From: Formicarius rufipectus
Taxonomy: Eukaryota > Chordata > Aves > Passeriformes > Formicariidae
Direction of reading: 5' to 3'
NCBI GenBank assembly: GCA_013399695.1
Contig: VXAU01002242.1
Coordinates: forward strand, 124,001-188,000
DNA length: 64,000 nucleotides
The position numbers and the translations under genes were made by a program. This document shows, in pieces, positions 63,810-64,000 of the stretch. Numbering within the stretch: position 1 is the first letter of the stretch; the number at the start of each line of letters is the position of its first letter. The notes under the pieces were generated by a model. The model had not been told where the DNA came from. It searched no databases and worked only from the letters and a program-made list of their open reading frames with translations.

Positions 63810-64000
63810 CTGAAGACAGAATAAACAGGTATTTTACTGCAACTTTCCTGAAGTCTTAAGTATCAAATGCACTGTCTAAGACAATAAAATACTCCTCCAA
63901 TCTCAAGGAATAAAATGTGGTGGTGCATGGAAGTTCTTACAATGGAATGAAAACATCCAAAATATAAACTACTTAAACATTACACTGGACTGATTTTTCA
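63810..64000 (-). other. TBC1D22A: TBC1D22A intron (partial), upstream of the 63.7-kb exon
   Basis: This is the acceptor side of the preceding intron, with a T-rich tract next to the exon on the minus strand. It contains no ORF or repeat of note. The previous exon, which should supply the first base of the split codon, lies beyond the window. Confidence 0.8.

Noticed and set aside
1..64000. CRISPR array, bacterial operon, phage or plasmid system
   Set aside because: No regularly spaced repeats, no dense ORFs and no bacterial signals; spliced vertebrate exons and CR1 show it is animal nuclear DNA.

Overview
The window looks like a piece of a bird nuclear genome. It is AT-rich, mostly unique, low in repeats, and almost free of coding sequence. 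Three things point to a bird: (a) CR1 LINE fragments, one with the classic CR1 3' end and ATTCTATG-type octamer tail; (b) a low density of other repeats; (c) two perfectly spliced exons of a vertebrate TBC-domain gene set in very large introns. No bacterial, plasmid or phage features are present. Most long ORFs here are the length expected by chance in AT-rich intron DNA.

Host gene. The whole window appears to lie inside the 3' part of TBC1D22A (TBC1 domain family member 22A), transcribed from the minus strand. A 128-nt exon lies at 63682-63809 and the next, a 96-nt exon, at 22819-22914. They are separated by a 40.8-kb intron. Both have consensus splice sites and join in frame. The last coding exon was not found and should lie beyond base 1, so 1-22818 is read as the following intron.

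Mobile elements. Three generations are visible. (1) Very old, heavily mutated CR1/L3-like fragments lie near 27.85-28.28, 44.44-44.79 and 46.88-46.96 kb. (2) Ordinary avian CR1 fragments lie at 1.15-1.67, 51.85-51.93 and 52.70-52.95 kb. (3) The youngest-looking group is an RTE-like LINE with two 3'-end copies (36.28-36.78 and 49.90-50.23 kb), plus a tRNA-headed SINE (43.18-43.42 kb, with a 3'-end relative at 54.77-54.87 kb). The SINE 3' end matches the RTE 3' end, including a small terminal stem-loop. This looks like a LINE/SINE partnership. The 36-kb RTE copy is a textbook twin-priming inversion: its two halves sit on opposite strands between a perfect 12-bp target-site duplication.

Other structure. 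There is a near-perfect 61-bp tandem duplication at 8.47-8.59 kb and a 195-N gap whose two flanks are copies of each other (probable assembly artefact). A promoter- or LTR-like block lies at 14.08-14.88 kb, and there are two strand-asymmetric G/T-rich tracts and assorted microsatellites. I found no CRISPR array, rRNA, functional tRNA gene or novel multigene system. The most interesting content is the RTE/SINE pair, because RTE elements are patchy in birds and have been linked to horizontal transfer (AviRTE). That assignment is an inference and was not tested.
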